Source: Lepus europaeus
Taxonomy: Eukaryota > Chordata > Mammalia > Lagomorpha > Leporidae
NCBI RefSeq assembly: GCF_033115175.1
Contig: NC_084835.1
Location: 83,821,948 to 83,885,947 of the forward strand
DNA: 64,000 nucleotides
Reading direction: 5' to 3'
Shown: positions 23,292 through 34,844 of the stretch, piece by piece
Layout of the letters: each line of letters begins with the position of its first letter
Numbering within the stretch: the first letter of the stretch is position 1
Position numbers and translations under genes: made by a program
Notes under the pieces: model-generated
The model's database searches: none
The model's input: only the letters and a program-made list of their open reading frames with translations
What the model was told of the DNA's origin: nothing

Positions 23292-23622
23292 CAACAGTGT
23301 TGTGGTGCAATGAGTTAAGCCACCATTTGTCATGCTGGCTTATCTGGGTGCCAGGGTGAGTCCTGGCTGCTCCATATCTGATCCAGCTCCCTGATGATGT
23401 GCCTGGGGAGCAGCAAATTATGACCCAAGTGCTTGGGCCCCGCACCCACGTGGGAGACCTGGAAGTTCTTGGCTCTGGACTTTGGCATGGCCCTGCCCCA
23501 ACTGTTGGGGGCATTTGGGAAGTAAAACAGAGGATGAAAGATCAAGATTCTCTCTCTCTCTCCCCCCTCTCCCATGCCATCTCTCTCGCTCTCTCTTTCA
23601 CTCTGCTTTTCAAATAAATCAA
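23292..23622 (+). repeat. C SINE, type II/III
   Basis: Head 'gcaacagtgttgtggtgcaatgag', body with 'cctggggagcagcaaattatgacc', CT/CCC-rich region 23,551-23,603, tail 'caaataaatcaatt'. It abuts the MaLR LTR end. Confidence 0.9.
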
Positions 23623-23705
23623 TTATTTTCAGCCCCAGCTAAGCCAACCTGTGCCAGAAAAGTCATCCTAGCAACTTGGAGTTATGAACAAAATAACAAC
23701 ATTTT

Positions 23706-24020
23706 TTTTTCCAGGCAGAGTGGACAGTGAGAGAGAGAGAGACAGAGAGAAAGGTCTTCCTTTGCCTGCCGTTGGTTCACCCTCCAATGGCTGCTGCAGT
23801 GGGCACGCTGCGGCTGGTGCACCGCGCTGATCTGAAGCCAGGAGCCAGGTGCTTCTCCTGGTCTCTCATGGGGTGCAGGGCCCAAGCACTTGGGCCATCC
23901 TCCACTGCACTCCTGGGCCATAGCAGAGAGCTGGCCTGGAAGAGGAGCAACCGGGACAGAATCCAGCGCCCTGACCAGGACTAGAACCCGGTGTGCCAGC
24001 ACCGCAGGTGGAGGATTAGC
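23706..24020 (-). repeat. C SINE, type I, 5'-truncated with TSD
   Basis: Ends at 'ccgcaggtggaggattagc', so the outermost head of about 30 bases is absent. TSD AAAATAACAACATTTT (23,690-23,705) versus AAAATAGCAACATTTT (24,021-24,036) shows that truncation happened at insertion. Confidence 0.93.
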
Positions 24021-24036
24021 AAAATAGCAACATTTT

Positions 24037-24434
24037 AACATGCCAATCCTTTTTGGGATAGCTTGTTATGCAGTGAAAGCTGACACAAGATTCTGTGCTC
24101 CTTCAGGAGAACTCAGACTCCAGCTTGCCCATGGAATAAGAGGTTGGCTTTGACAACAACGTGAATAGAGAACGCTGAGGGCTGGGGTTTGAAGGAGGAC
24201 AGACCAAGACTACTAAGAGCTGAGAAATCTGGAAGTGCCTGGGAGGACTTGTGTCAGCCTTAAAAGCTGGGTGGGGCCAACTGGGTGATATCTGCCTTTG
24301 TCATGAAACTCTCTTATCTTACCCAGCTTAGCTGTAGGCTAAGCAGGTTAACACCTGCTGGATTCAGCTGATGGAGTGCTAGGAAGGGATGACACTTGGC
24401 AAGATCGATGCAGCCTAGGGCTGCATTTTCTCAT
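24037..24434. other. Unassigned sequence
   Basis: No gene or repeat recognised. Confidence 0.3.
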
Positions 24435-24535
24435 TCCTACACATTTTCTCATTCCTTCATCCCTTCATCAAATGTTTGTAGGACACCTGCCACATGCCCA
24501 GTGTTGTGCTGCAGTTGAGGAGTGAGGAAATGAAT
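24435..24535 (-). repeat. L2 3' end, antisense
   Basis: 'ctcattccttcatcccttcatcaaatg' followed by 'ggacacctgccacatgcccagtgttgtgctg' is the complement of the L2 terminal segment. Confidence 0.55.
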
Positions 24536-24601
24536 AACCCTGGTGCTGCTCTTCAAGGGACTCTAGATGTAGAGGAGGGACAACCATCAGAACACCCCTG
24601 T

Positions 24602-24968
24602 TGGGCCAGTGCTGTAGCATAGGGGGTAAAGTCGCCGCCTGTGGTGCTGGCATCCCATATGGGCATCGGTTCGAGACTGAGCTGCTCCACTTTCAATCCA
24701 TCTCTCTGCTGTGGCCTGGGAAAGCAGTAGAAGATGGCCCAAGTGCTTGGGCCCCTGCACCCATGTGAGAGACCCAGAGGAGGCGCCTGGCTCCTGATTT
24801 CGGATTGGCACAGCACCGGCTGTTGAGGCCATCTGGGGAGTGAACCAGCAGATGGAAGACCTCTCTCTCTCTCTCTGTCTCTGCCTCTGCCTCTCTGTAG
24901 TTCTGCCTTTCAAATAAATAATTAAATATTAAAAAAAAAAACTCCTTATCTTAAAAAAAAAAAAAAAA
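24602..24968 (+). repeat. C SINE, type II, with interrupted double A tail
   Basis: 'gggccagtgctgtagcatagg' head; the tail has two A runs separated by 'ctccttatctt'. AGAACAC flanks both sides (24,589 and 24,968). Confidence 0.92.
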
Positions 24969-24976
24969 GAACACAC

Positions 24977-25354
24977 GTGTGCATCCCGTTGAAGTTCAAT
25001 AGGAGGAGAGTTTACCTAGAGAGCTCCTTAGTGCCAACGCCTATGTTTCTAGGGCTCATTTGCCTGAGCAAATTGATCATGTTGCTCTCCGACCTCTTCC
25101 ACTTGTGGGAAGTCATGGATATTTTCCCAAGACTATAAGTTCATATTTTCTTAACCAGATTGAGCTTTTTGTTAGGGAAGCAAGGAAAAATAAGGATCCT
25201 TAATGACGGAGTCACCTAACGCTTTCCGAGGTGAGAACACCACACTGCCAGATCCTGGCACCACATTCTCTGGTGACATCAACACCTTGAACTGTGCAGT
25301 CTAACAAAAGGAAGCCACGTTTGTGTCTCCATGGCCTACCTGATCGTGGCTCCC
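24977..25354. other. Unassigned sequence
   Basis: No gene or repeat recognised. Confidence 0.3.
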
Positions 25355-25570
25355 CATTGTATTACAACATTAGCAGTTAGTGGGTATTGCGTACCTACTC
25401 TGTGCCAACAGATAGAAATGCTCTGTATGTTCCTCTCAGCAACCCAGGAGGCAAAAACAATGCTGATTTCCTTTTTCAGATGAGTGGCCTGAAGCACTAA
25501 GAAGCTAAGTGACTTGCCAGAGGTCACACAGCTGGGAAGTCCCAGATCTGGGGCTTGTTGCCAAGTGTCT
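25355..25570 (-). repeat. MIR SINE, antisense, well preserved
   Basis: 'gtacctactctgtgccaac', 'cctttttcagatgagtggcctgaag' and 'agtgacttgccagaggtcacacagctggg' give the MIR core in complement. One of the clearest MIRs in the window. Confidence 0.8.
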
Positions 25571-26284
25571 GGGTTTTGCTATCTCTGCAGCTTGCACCGT
25601 TCAGATCTTGTCTATTAACAGCACTGTTAGGAAACCACGCTGCCTCCTGTCCTTTCCTGTCAGGCGATCCAGAACTTCAGCCTCCCTGCAGCCCAGCAGC
25701 TATTTGCGTGGTAAGTGGCCTTATGCTATTTTAGCTGTTAGAAGATGGGAAGTGCTCTTTATATATCTCTTTGCTTCGTGTTTGCTTTATCTTTTCTACA
25801 GTTCACTGTGAAGTAAGAGAGAACCTGCCCTGCTCTCCCCAGGCAGCTTATGAATGGGAGCCTTGGCGTACTGCCAGCCAGCACCTGCTCACCTCCAGAA
25901 TCGCAGCGTTAGCTGTGCCCACTCCCCCTTGTCTGGCAGAGCCTGGCACAGCACGGTGGCAGTCTGCTGGCTGACAGCGTGAGTCAGGGAGTGAATCTAC
26001 ATGATGGGAGCAACCTGTCCCTGCCTTTTCTACTTTTAGTTAAGGAGGAAATAAATGGAAGGAATCATTCTTGCATTTCCTATAGGATATGCATTACTGG
26101 ATAAACATGCAGTTAATTGAGATAAATTTCTTCCTTATAATTAATTTGTTCTATTAAATACAAAATAAAATACACATTTAGAATATTACCATTTTGCAGC
26201 TCCTAACGAAGTAATGGATCTAGGCAATGATTGCCAATAGCTGCTAAAAACCATGAAGTAGAAGGTCAACAGGGAACGGCTAGG
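25571..26284. other. Unassigned sequence
   Basis: No supported gene. 25,800-25,975 is GC-richer with an ORF of 67 codons (25,771-25,974); no motif recognised. Confidence 0.35.
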
Positions 26285-26645
26285 CTTTTTTGTTTGTTTT
26301 CTCTTCTCAGCTTCATTGGGATAATATGACAAACAGAAATCGTATATAGTTCAGGTGTGTAGCTTGCTGTTTTGATCTATATAAACATTGTGAAATGACC
26401 ATCACAATCGAGCTAGTTTACATCCATCACTTCACATAACTACCTTTGTGTATGCATGTGTGTATAGTGAGATCACTTAGGATCCACCCTCTTGGCAAAT
26501 TTCAAGTAGACAATACGGTATTACCAGCTGCAGTCACTCTGCTCTCCCCTAGATTTCCACAACTGATCCATCTTGCATAACTGAAACTTTATATCCTTTG
26601 ACCAACATCTCCCCAACATTATATGGTAGTTCTTATTTTAATGTT
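26285..26645 (-). repeat. Old L1 (L1M) fragment
   Basis: 'acatccatcacttcacataactacc', 'gtagacaatacggtattacc' and 'ataactgaaactttatatcc' followed by 'gaccaacatctcccc' resemble a well-known L1M 3' segment. Orientation inferred from the T-rich strand. Confidence 0.5.
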
Positions 26646-26655
26646 TTAAGGAATC

Positions 26656-27088
26656 CCTTGTTTTGTTTTATTTTTATTTGAAAAACAGAGATAGAAACAG
26701 AGAGAAATCATCCATGTACATGTTCATTTCCCAAATGCCTGCAATTGACAGGGCTGGTCCAAGCCAAAGCCAGGAGCCCAGAACTCAATCCAGGTCTTAC
26801 ACAAGTGAAGCAGGGACCCAAGTACTTTGAGACATCACCTGTTGCATCCCAGGATGTATCCCCTGTTGCATTAGCAGGAAGCTGGATCAGAAGTGGAAGA
26901 ACTGGAACCCAAACCAGGCACTCTGTTACGGGATGTGGGTGTCCCAAGTTGAAGCCCAACCTGTTCCTTCCAGGGTGCTCATTAGCAGGAAGCTGGATCA
27001 GAAGCAGAGGAGATAAGGTTCAGACTAGCCCTCTGACACGAGATGGCGTTGAGAGCTGGCTTAACACATTATGCCACAATATCGGCTC
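26656..27088 (-). repeat. C SINE, type III, with duplicated head
   Basis: The block 'cattagcaggaagctggatcagaag' occurs at about 26,870 and again at about 26,982, each followed by a head-like end. A smaller internal repeat ('cctgttgcat') lies at 26,837-26,872. Either a tandem duplication or two fused copies. Confidence 0.8.
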
Positions 27089-27695
27089 CTCCTCTTGCCC
27101 TCCGAGTGTCCGTGGAGACTGAATGGAAGGATCCTTAACCTAACTCTTCGGTATGAAAATAAATTTCTAAGTGAAAAGATAAGGCCAATGTCTTCAATTT
27201 GTGACTCAGAGACGTCTCCAAGGCCCTGAGCCTCCTACTGCCAGAGTTAGGTCAATCTCTTTGGAATGCTCTCGCTGCCTTCTAAGCTTGTTCTCAGGTC
27301 AGGAAACAAATTTCAATGAAATTATTCAACTATACAGAAACATATTCCTTGATAATCTCATAAGAAATTTATAATAAATAGATCTTGATAATGCAACTTA
27401 AATCTTCTGATAAATTTGACTTCACCAAAAAAAAAAAAAAAAAAAAGGATATCATACTCCTCTTGATGTGATATAACAGGAAACTCACAGAGCCACCTTT
27501 GAAGTATTCTTATCAAATATTCAGCCTGAATCCAATCAGCCTCTAGATGAAACGATCAATTTATAAGAAGTAGGGAATAAAAATGCCTGTTAGATGATGC
27601 CGCAGGGATGCAGCGAAACGCAGTCTGGGAATTCTACAGGATAAATGATTTGGCTTCTGTAAGAAAAAAGTAGCAAGAAAAGAAAAGGAGGAAAA
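27089..27695. other. Unassigned A/T-rich sequence with an A20 run
   Basis: An A run of about 20 lies at 27,427-27,446. No gene or clear repeat. Confidence 0.3.
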
Positions 27696-28140
27696 AAATT
27701 CAAAGAGACATAAAAGCCCCATTAACCAACGGGTGTTTCAGACCTTGTCTACATCCTGATTCAAACAAATCAACTGTTTAAAAAAAAAGGGGGGGGGTTA
27801 TTTATGGAAAATTTGGACACTGTATACTAGATAATATTAATTAGTGTTCATTTTTAAGATATGATAATGGTAGTATGGTTCCATTTTAAAGATAGTTTTT
27901 TAATCTCTTAGCTTTACATTTGGAAATTTTTACAAATGAAAATGGTATGGTACTTGGGATTTTCTTTGAAACAACAGATGGGGATCTACAGGAATTAGGA
28001 AAGTGCAGGAAAAAAACAAGATTGGCCACGTGTTGATAATTACTGGAGCTGGGTCATGTGCATCTTTGGGTTGATTATTCTACTCTCTACTTTGATGTTT
28101 GACAATGTCTGTAATAAAAATGTTTTTTGTTTTTTGTTTA
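27696..28140 (+). repeat. L1M-type 3' end
   Basis: 'caaagagacataaaagccccattaacc', 'tgataatggtagtatggttcc', 'caagattggccacgtgttgataatt' and 'ctgtaataaaaatg' follow an L1M 3'UTR from middle to poly(A) signal. Confidence 0.65.
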
Positions 28141-28189
28141 AAAAGCTAAGTCTTGGCGGGTAGGACCCTGTAGTTTCCTCTCTGCCTCT

Positions 28190-28484
28190 ACTCAGTTTCC
28201 TAGGGCTGCCGTAGCAAAGCACCAGAGCCAGTTTGTGTGAAGAACAGAAATCTACATTCTCATCGTTGTGGAAGTTAGAAGTCCAAAATCAGGGTGGCAC
28301 TAGGTGCCACTTTGAGTCCCGGCTGATCCACTTCTGATCCATCTCCCTGCTAATGCACCTGGGAGAGCAGAGGAGGCTGGCCCAGGTCCTTGGGCTCCTG
28401 CATGCACTTGGGAGACCTGGAAGAAGTTTCCGGCTCCTGGCTTCAGCCTGGCCCTGCCCTAGTCGTTGCAGTCATTTGGGAAGT

Positions 28485-28534
<50 letters not shown>

Positions 28535-28890
28535 ATAACTCTTCCTTTCAGATAAATAAAATAAATCTAAAAAAAAAAAAAAAGTCTGAGAGCAAGGTGC
28601 TGGCAGAGTTGGTTCCTTCTAGGGGCTCTAAGGGGAGGATTTGTTCTATCTCTCTTTCGGCTTCCCCCTTGTCATCACATTGTTTTCCCCCTGCCCGGTC
28701 TGGGTCCAAATCCTCCTTTTCTTATAAAGACACCAGTCATCATGGATGAGGGTCCACCCTAACAGTGTAGTTTCAACTTAACTGCCTCTGCAAAGACCCT
28801 ACTTTCAAACAAGTCACATTCAGAAGTAATAGGAATTTGGATTCCAACACATGGATTTTGAGGGGTACAATTCTACTCCATCCGCACACC
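28190..28890 (-). mobile_element. MLT1-like MaLR LTR, antisense, cut by a SINE
   Basis: 'cagtttcctagggctgccgtagc', 'gttagaagtccaaaatcagg' | SINE | 'ggcagagttggttccttctagggg', 'aaagacaccagtcatcatggatgagg', 'ctgcctctgcaaagaccctac' and 'caagtcacattcagaag' give the full MLT1 order in complement. Confidence 0.75.
28296..28583 (+). repeat. C SINE, head truncated, long CT tract
   Basis: Starts near 'gcactaggtgccactttgag'; most of the head is missing. CT tract of about 38 bases at 28,493-28,531, then 'cagataaataaaataaatc' and A15. Confidence 0.9.
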
Positions 28891-29989
28891 ACCCCACAGC
28901 CTGGAAAATACAGCGTCCTCAGTCATGAGTGAGTACCAGCTGGAAAGCTGCCAGAACCCTCCCTTCTCCTTCGAGTCGGCTTGCTGCTGCAGTTTTGAGG
29001 ATGGGGAGTCCCCTCCTCCCTTCCCTGGGTTTGTGGCAATAAGAGGGTGGTGATCAGGAGAGCATGCAGGTGGGGCTTTACAGCTCCCACAGATCTGAAG
29101 GGCTCTTTCCTGTGCTCTCATTTACCCTGACTTTACTGAGAAGCAAGATAATCAGGCAAGACCAAGTTCACTGCCCCAGGTTAGGTCCAACAGGGGCTTC
29201 CGACACTCTGGTTTTTCCCAGGCTCTGTGCTTTCCCCAAGCTCAGTGGCCATTTAACCTCAATTAAGGAGTACTCAGAACCCACCCCTGAAAAACCAGGG
29301 AGAAGGAGTAACTATTAACAAGCAGGGGCCCTGTTGACATGCTTGAAAGCCAATAAGGTCTCTGTAAAGGTAGCTTTACGCATTAATAATCAAAATGGAA
29401 CAGGCCCACATCTGTCATAAAAAATGCAAAGTAAAATCCTTTTAGTCTCCAATATATTTAATAACTTAATGTAGATCCATTTATTTCTTTGATTTTTTTC
29501 CTATTATGTAAAAGAATGAGAAAATTAATCAGTTCAAAGTTAGTGACTATATGATCTATTTAAAAATGTTTTTTAAGTCTCAAAATTGGGCAATTATAGA
29601 ACATTAAAGCATTTTGGATAAATGCTGTTTTGTCAGGCTACTTCTTTCCTTTTAATTTCAGGCTTACAAATCTTATAAAAATTTTTAATTTTTAAAAATA
29701 ATTTTTCCTAAGTATTCACTGAAGAAAAATTCTGAAAGATCAGGAAAAGCAGAAAGAAAACATTTTATCCTAACCTCAGAGAGGCAAGTTTTTAACTTTA
29801 GTGAATTTTCTTCCTGCCTATTTAAGGTAACATTGTAACTATTCTCTATACAGCATTTTGATTGATTCCTACTTAATATCATACCAAAATTTCCCCCATG
29901 TCACTAGAATTCCTTGTAAACATCACTTTTTATTTTTATTTAAGTTTTCATCAAAGTGCTTCTAATATTCAGTAAGTACACAACTATTT
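28891..29989. other. SINE-free unassigned sequence, 1.1 kb
   Basis: No gene supported. 28,900-29,320 is of mixed composition; 29,380-29,989 is A/T-rich and may be very old repeat, not classified. Confidence 0.35.
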
Positions 29990-30293
29990 TAATATTATTT
30001 ATTTATTTGAGAATCACAGAGACAGATGGACAAGAAGAGACAGAGAAAGCTGGTTCTCAAGTGCTCGGTCATTCCCCAGATGCCAGCAATGGCCCTGGCT
30101 GGAGCCGAAGTCAGCAGTTGGGAACTCCACTCAGGTTTCCCGGAAACTCAATCACTTGAGCCATTACTTGCTCAAGGGTCTGCGCTAGCAGCAAGTTGGA
30201 GTCAGGAGTCAGAGCTGGGAATTGAACGCAGGAACCACGATATGACACATGGGCATCTTAACCAACGCCTTAGCCATGAGGTCAAATGCCTGC
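29990..30293 (-). repeat. C SINE, type III
   Basis: 'attatttatttatttgagaatcac', 'gtcagcagttgggaactccac', 'agctgggaattgaacgcagg' and a final 'aaatgcctgcc'. Diverged; no GA tract. Confidence 0.85.
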
Positions 30294-30465
30294 CACTATC
30301 AATCTTGAGTGTACAGATTTATGAGCTCCGACATGTATGTACTAATGGAATGAATGCCATCCAGATCTATTTAAAAAAAAAAAAAAATCCCAGCACTTCG
30401 GAAGGCTTCTTTTTGCCATCTTCAGTTTTACCTGTTCTTGAGCTGGTTTTAAATGGAGTCACATT

Positions 30466-30828
30466 GGGGCCGGCGCTGTGGCACAGCGGGTAAAGCTACT
30501 GCCTGCAGTGCTGGCATCCCATATGGGCACCGGTTTGAGTCTCGGCTGCTCCACTTCTAATCCAGCTCTCTGCTGTGGCCTGGGAAAGCAGTAGTAGATG
30601 GCCCAAGTCCTTGGGCCAATGCACCTACGTGGAAGACCCAGAGGAAGCTCCTGGCTCCTGGCTTCCAATTGACACATCTCCTCCGGCTGTTGCTGCCAAC
30701 TGGGGAGTGAACCATCGGATGGAAGACCTCTCTCCCTCTTTCTCTCTCTCTCTCTCTCTCTCCCTCCGCCTCTCCCTCTCTCTCTCTGTAACTCTGACTT
30801 GCAAATAAATGAAATCTTTTTTAAAAAA
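30466..30828 (+). repeat. C SINE, type II, near-consensus head
   Basis: 'ggggccggcgctgtggcacagcgggtaaagc' is close to the consensus head. Tail 'caaataaatgaaatc'. Flanks AAATGGAGT (30,451) and AAATGGTGT (30,826) may be the TSD. Imperfect CT tract 30,729-30,788. Confidence 0.92.
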
Positions 30829-30844
30829 TGGTGTTTATAGTGTC

Positions 30845-31620
30845 CTTTGCAGGAAGAGATAAATCATTTATTCATTTTACTAAAGATGGATCCAATTTGA
30901 GGCTATTGTGAATAAAGATACTATGAACATTCCTATACTGCCTCTTTTGGACATAAACACTCATTTCTCTTGGATATACATCCAAGATTAGAATCGCTAC
31001 ATCATATGAAAAATATATGTTTAGCTTTGGTAGATATTGCCAAACCATTCTGCAAATTGGCATAGCAAGTTAACCTTCCACCAGCATCATCTGAGAGTTT
31101 CAGTTATTCACATTCTCAGCAACACTTGGTATTGCCCATCTTTTTCATTTTAATCATTCTCCTGATAGTGTCATTGTTGCTCAGTGTAGTTTTGATTCTA
31201 ATGTCCTTGGCTACTATTGATGTTTTTCATTTAGATATCTTAGTGTGAAATGACCGTTGAAATCTTTCCATTACTTTTCCATTGTGTTGTCTGCTCTTTT
31301 TTATTAATTTATAGGAGTTCTTTATTATATCTCAGGTACAAGTCTCCTATTCTGTAGTTTGCATTTTCATTCTCTTAATGGTGTCTTTCGATGAATAATA
31401 GTTCTTAATTTTAATGAAGTCCAATATATCCATCATTTCTTTTCTGTTGAGTTTTCTGTGTCTCATGGAGAACAATCTGTCTACACTATCATGGAGATAT
31501 TCTCCTAAAACATCATTTTTAATAACTGCATAATAATTTATTTCAGAATTCACCACATTTCTATTATTAGATACTTAGAGTGTGCCCTATTTTCCTTTAC
31601 TGTAAATAGTAACTTAAAAA
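30845..31620 (-). repeat. Old L1 (L1M) 3' region, antisense
   Basis: 'ggctattgtgaataaagatactatgaacattcc', 'ttggatatacatccaagattagaatcgc', 'accattctgcaaattgg' and 'gttttgattctaatg' resemble the antisense of L1M 3' sequence and continue for about 770 bases. Confidence 0.7.
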
Positions 31621-32000
31621 ATTTATGACTAATACCTAACCCAGATCCAAGAAGCACAGAGATGGTTAGATACATTCTGAAGGGGGAGACAACAACACCC
31701 CACATGCTCAGTGTATCACATTCAAATTACCGAAGCAAAAGCAAACAGGAGATCTGGAAGGTAATCAAAGTGAAAAGAAGCATTGTATACAGAGAACAAA
31801 AGTGAGGATGACTGCAGACTGGAGGAAGGGTGCGGTGAGAAGGACCACTATGCTCCTAAATCTGTATATATGAAGTACATGAAATTTGTTCGCCTCAAAT
31901 AAATAAAAAAACTTTTTAAATTTTTAAAAAAAGAATAATTGTAGACTACCCATGAGAAAATAAGAAGATAACTGGGTGACATATTTAAAGTACTAAAAGA

Positions 32001-32171
32001 TGGGTCGGTGTTGTGGCACAGCAGGCTAAGTTGCTTCCTGCAGTTCAGGCATCCCATGGGAGCTTGAGTCCCTGCTCGGAAAGCAGCAGAAGTGGGAGAT
32101 GGGATGGAGTTTCAGGCTTCTGGCTTCAGCCTTGGGCAGCCCTAGCTGTGGCGCTCTCTCTCTTTCTCTCT

Positions 32172-32205
<34 letters not shown>

Positions 32206-32256
32206 TTGTGTGTGCGTGTGTGTGTAACTCTGCCTTTCAAATAAATAAATCTGTTT
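32001..32256 (+). repeat. C SINE, shortened, first of a same-site series
   Basis: Left target AAAGTACTAAAAGA at 31,987-32,000; AAAGTGCTAAG follows at 32,260. The body is shortened in the middle ('gtccctgctcggaaagcagcagaag'). Tail region has CT then 'tgtgtgtgcgtgtgtgtgt'. Confidence 0.9.
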
Positions 32257-32270
32257 TAAAAAGTGCTAAG

Positions 32271-32640
32271 GTTGGTGCCGTGGCTCAACAGGCTAATCCT
32301 CTGCCTAGCGGCGCCGGCACACCGGGTTCTAGTCCCAGTCGGGGCACCGGATTCTGTCCCGGTTGCCCCTCTTCCAGGGCAGCTCTCTGCTGTGGCCCGG
32401 GAGTGCAGTGGAGGATGGCCCAAGTGCTTGGGCCCTGCACCCCATGGGAGACCAGGAGAAGCACCTGGCTCCTGCCATCGGATCAGCGCGGTGCACTGGC
32501 CGCAGCGCGCCAGCCGCGGCGGCCATTGGAGGGTGAACCAAAGGCAAAAAGGAAGACCTTTCTCTCTGTCTCTCTCTCTCTCACTGTCCACTCTGCCTGT
32601 CAAAAAAATAAATAAATAAATAAATAAATAAATAAAAAAT
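32271..32640 (+). repeat. C SINE, type I, second of the series
   Basis: Young body with duplicated 'gcgcgccagccgcggcggcc' block, 'ctgcctgtc', and a long (AAAT)n tail. Bounded by AAAGTGCTAAG on the left and AAAGTGCTAAAAG at 32,643-32,655. Confidence 0.94.
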
Positions 32641-32656
32641 AAAAAGTGCTAAAAGT

Positions 32657-32916
32657 ATGGGGCCGGAGCTGTAGCATAGTAGGTTAAGCCTCTGCTTATG
32701 GTGCCAGCATCCTGTATGAGCACCAGTTCAAGTCATAGCTGCTCCACTTCCGATCCAGCTTGATACTACTGTCCTGGGAAAGCAGTGGAAGATGGCCCAA
32801 GTGCTTGGGCCCCTGCACCCACATGGAAGACCCAGAAGCTCCTGGCTCCTGGCTTCGGATTGGCCCAGCTCTGGCCATTGCAGCCATTTGAGGAGTGAAT
32901 CAGCGATGGAAGACTT

Positions 32917-32971
<55 letters not shown>

Positions 32972-33011
32972 CATCTCTGTGCCTTTCAAATAAATAAATC
33001 TTTTTTTTTAA
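32657..33011 (+). repeat. C SINE, type II, third of the series
   Basis: Head 'ggggccggagctgtagcatag'; pure CT tract at about 32,935-32,965. Right target AAAGTGCTAAAAGA at 33,012-33,025 then resumes the L1. Confidence 0.94.
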
Positions 33012-33171
33012 AAAGTGCTAAAAGATTTCAATCTAGAATCCTACACCCAGCAAGAAAAAAGGGACTTTATCAGTCAAACACTGAGGAAATTCATATCCAG
33101 CAGAACCATTTTACTAAAAATACTAGAGTATTCAGTATTTGTTTAGGTCAAAAATACATATATATGTGTCT

Positions 33172-33199
33172 GTATATATATATATATATATGTATGTAT
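33172..33199. repeat. (TA)n / (TG) simple repeat
   Basis: 'tgtatatatatatatatatatgtatg' inside the old L1. Confidence 0.8.
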
Positions 33200-33965
33200 A
33201 AATCAGACTGAAACTTAGATCTGCACAAACAAATGTTGAAAACTAGAAATGGAATCAATTAAAGTAAATAACGATTTTTTCTTATTTTTAATTGCTCTAA
33301 GAAGTAACTGACTCTTATTGCAAAATAGTAGCAATGCAGCACATGCTTCAGGCATATGTTAAAGTTATTATGATAATAGCACAAAGGGTAGGTGGAAGAA
33401 ATTGAGAATACACAATTGTAAAGCCATGTGAAATGCCATATTACTATTTCAAAGTAAACTTTAATTAAAAATGTATATTTTATATCTTAAGGCAACTGTG
33501 GAAAAATTTAATAATTCTAGAAGGAATATCAAAAAGAACAATAAAAATGATCAAATAACCAAAGAGAAGGCAGAGAAAGGAGAAAGGATCAAGGAACAGA
33601 TAGAAGAGAGAACAGCTAGCAAGGGTGTAGATTTAATTCAATCATCAATAATCACATTAAGTGTGCCCCAGTGGAGAAAGATATAACATGCAAAAACTAA
33701 CCAGAGGAAAGCTGGAGTAATTATGTTAATCTCAGAGAATAGAAACTCCAGAACAAAGAACAAAGAGATAAAGGGATAAAGAGCAATATTGCATACTGAT
33801 AAATGAACACACACCAAACAAAATCTGTTGGAACTAAACGAATAAATAGAGAAATTCCCAATTATGGAAGAGTCTTCACCATTCCTTTCTGGACAGCTGG
33901 TTGGACCGCAGAAGTAGGCAAAAACTCAAGTGCAGATGAGAAAGAGCTGAACAACGCACTCAGCC

Positions 33966-34330
33966 ACGTCTTCTCTGAGATGTGAGAACGGCTCTCAGGG
34001 CCTTCTTCCACTTGTTGAGCTGGGCATCAGTGGGCCACAGTGTTGGGAGATTCTACATTATTTCTTTGGTAATCTCTTCCCTTCTGCTTTTATGAAATTC
34101 CTATTAGATGTTGGATTCTTAAATCTCGAATTTCTTCTTTTTATTATCATTGTTCCTACCTTCCTTAATTCTGTTGTCTTTATCTTTTTAATCTACATTC
34201 TGGGAGTTTTTTTTCTAACTCCACCTTTTACTTGTTCTGTTGGATTTTATATAACAGTTACATCATATTTTAGTTTTCCAAATGCTCTTTCTTGCTTGCC
34301 AATTATTTCCTTTTTCAGAGACTCCTTTAA
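33966..34330. other. Unassigned A/T-rich sequence
   Basis: An 83-codon hydrophobic ORF (34,092-34,343) is T-rich low-complexity reading rather than a convincing membrane protein. Confidence 0.35.
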
Positions 34331-34662
34331 AAAAATGTTTTAAAGAAGTATTTATTTATTTATTTGAAAGAGCATCAGAGACAGAGGAAGACAGAGATGG
34401 AGATCTTCCATCCTGTGGTTCACTAACCAAATGTCCACAACAACAAGTGCTCACCCAGGCCAAAGCAAGGAGCCAAGAACTCCACCCCGGTCTCCCATGC
34501 AGGTGGCAGGAACCCAAGTACTTGAGCCAGCCCCTGCTGCCTTCCAGGATGCACATTAGCAGGAAGCTGGATTGGAAGCCAAAACCAGGACTCAAACCAG
34601 TGACCATGATACGGGATTTAGGCGTTCCAAGCTGCAGCTTAACTGCTGAACCAAACGCTCAC
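34331..34662 (-). repeat. C SINE, type III
   Basis: 'aagtatttatttatttatttgaaag', 'caggccaaagcaaggagcc', 'ccttccaggatgcacattagcagg', end 'gctgaaccaaacgctcacg'. Confidence 0.9.
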
Positions 34663-34671
34663 GTTTCCATC

Positions 34672-34770
34672 TTCACTTTGCAGCACAGAGGCTGAATGCA
34701 TTGCTCAAGGTCACGTGTGCTTATAAAGCTCTGCTGTCACCAACACCCGAATCTGCCTCTGGCTGTGGTC
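34672..34770 (-). repeat. Possible MIR remnant
   Basis: 'ttgcagcacagaggctgaatgcattgctcaaggtcacgtg' resembles the MIR core complement; weak. Confidence 0.35.
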
Positions 34771-34844
34771 TTACACGACCGCATTCCTCCCACTGCCCTT
34801 CCTCTGTCTCCTTTACTGGATCTTCTCTGAGCTCCTGTCTCTTT

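Larger units (their letters stand above)
31621..33965 (+). repeat. Old L1 interrupted by three C SINEs
   Basis: Pieces 31,621-31,986, 33,026-33,480 and 33,481-33,965. 'atatttaaagtactaaaag' | SINEs | 'gatttcaatctagaatcctacacccagc' rejoins an L1M sentence. Later 'ataatagcacaaagggtagg', 'aatcacattaagtgt' and 'gctggagtaattatgttaatctcag' follow L1M toward ORF2 endonuclease. Not open. Confidence 0.65.

Noticed and set aside
32013-32615. 200-codon plus-strand ORF
   Set aside because: Runs through two adjacent C SINEs; serine/leucine runs come from the CT tract. Similar repeated translations (for example 'LGPLHPHGRP') appear at dozens of SINE copies.
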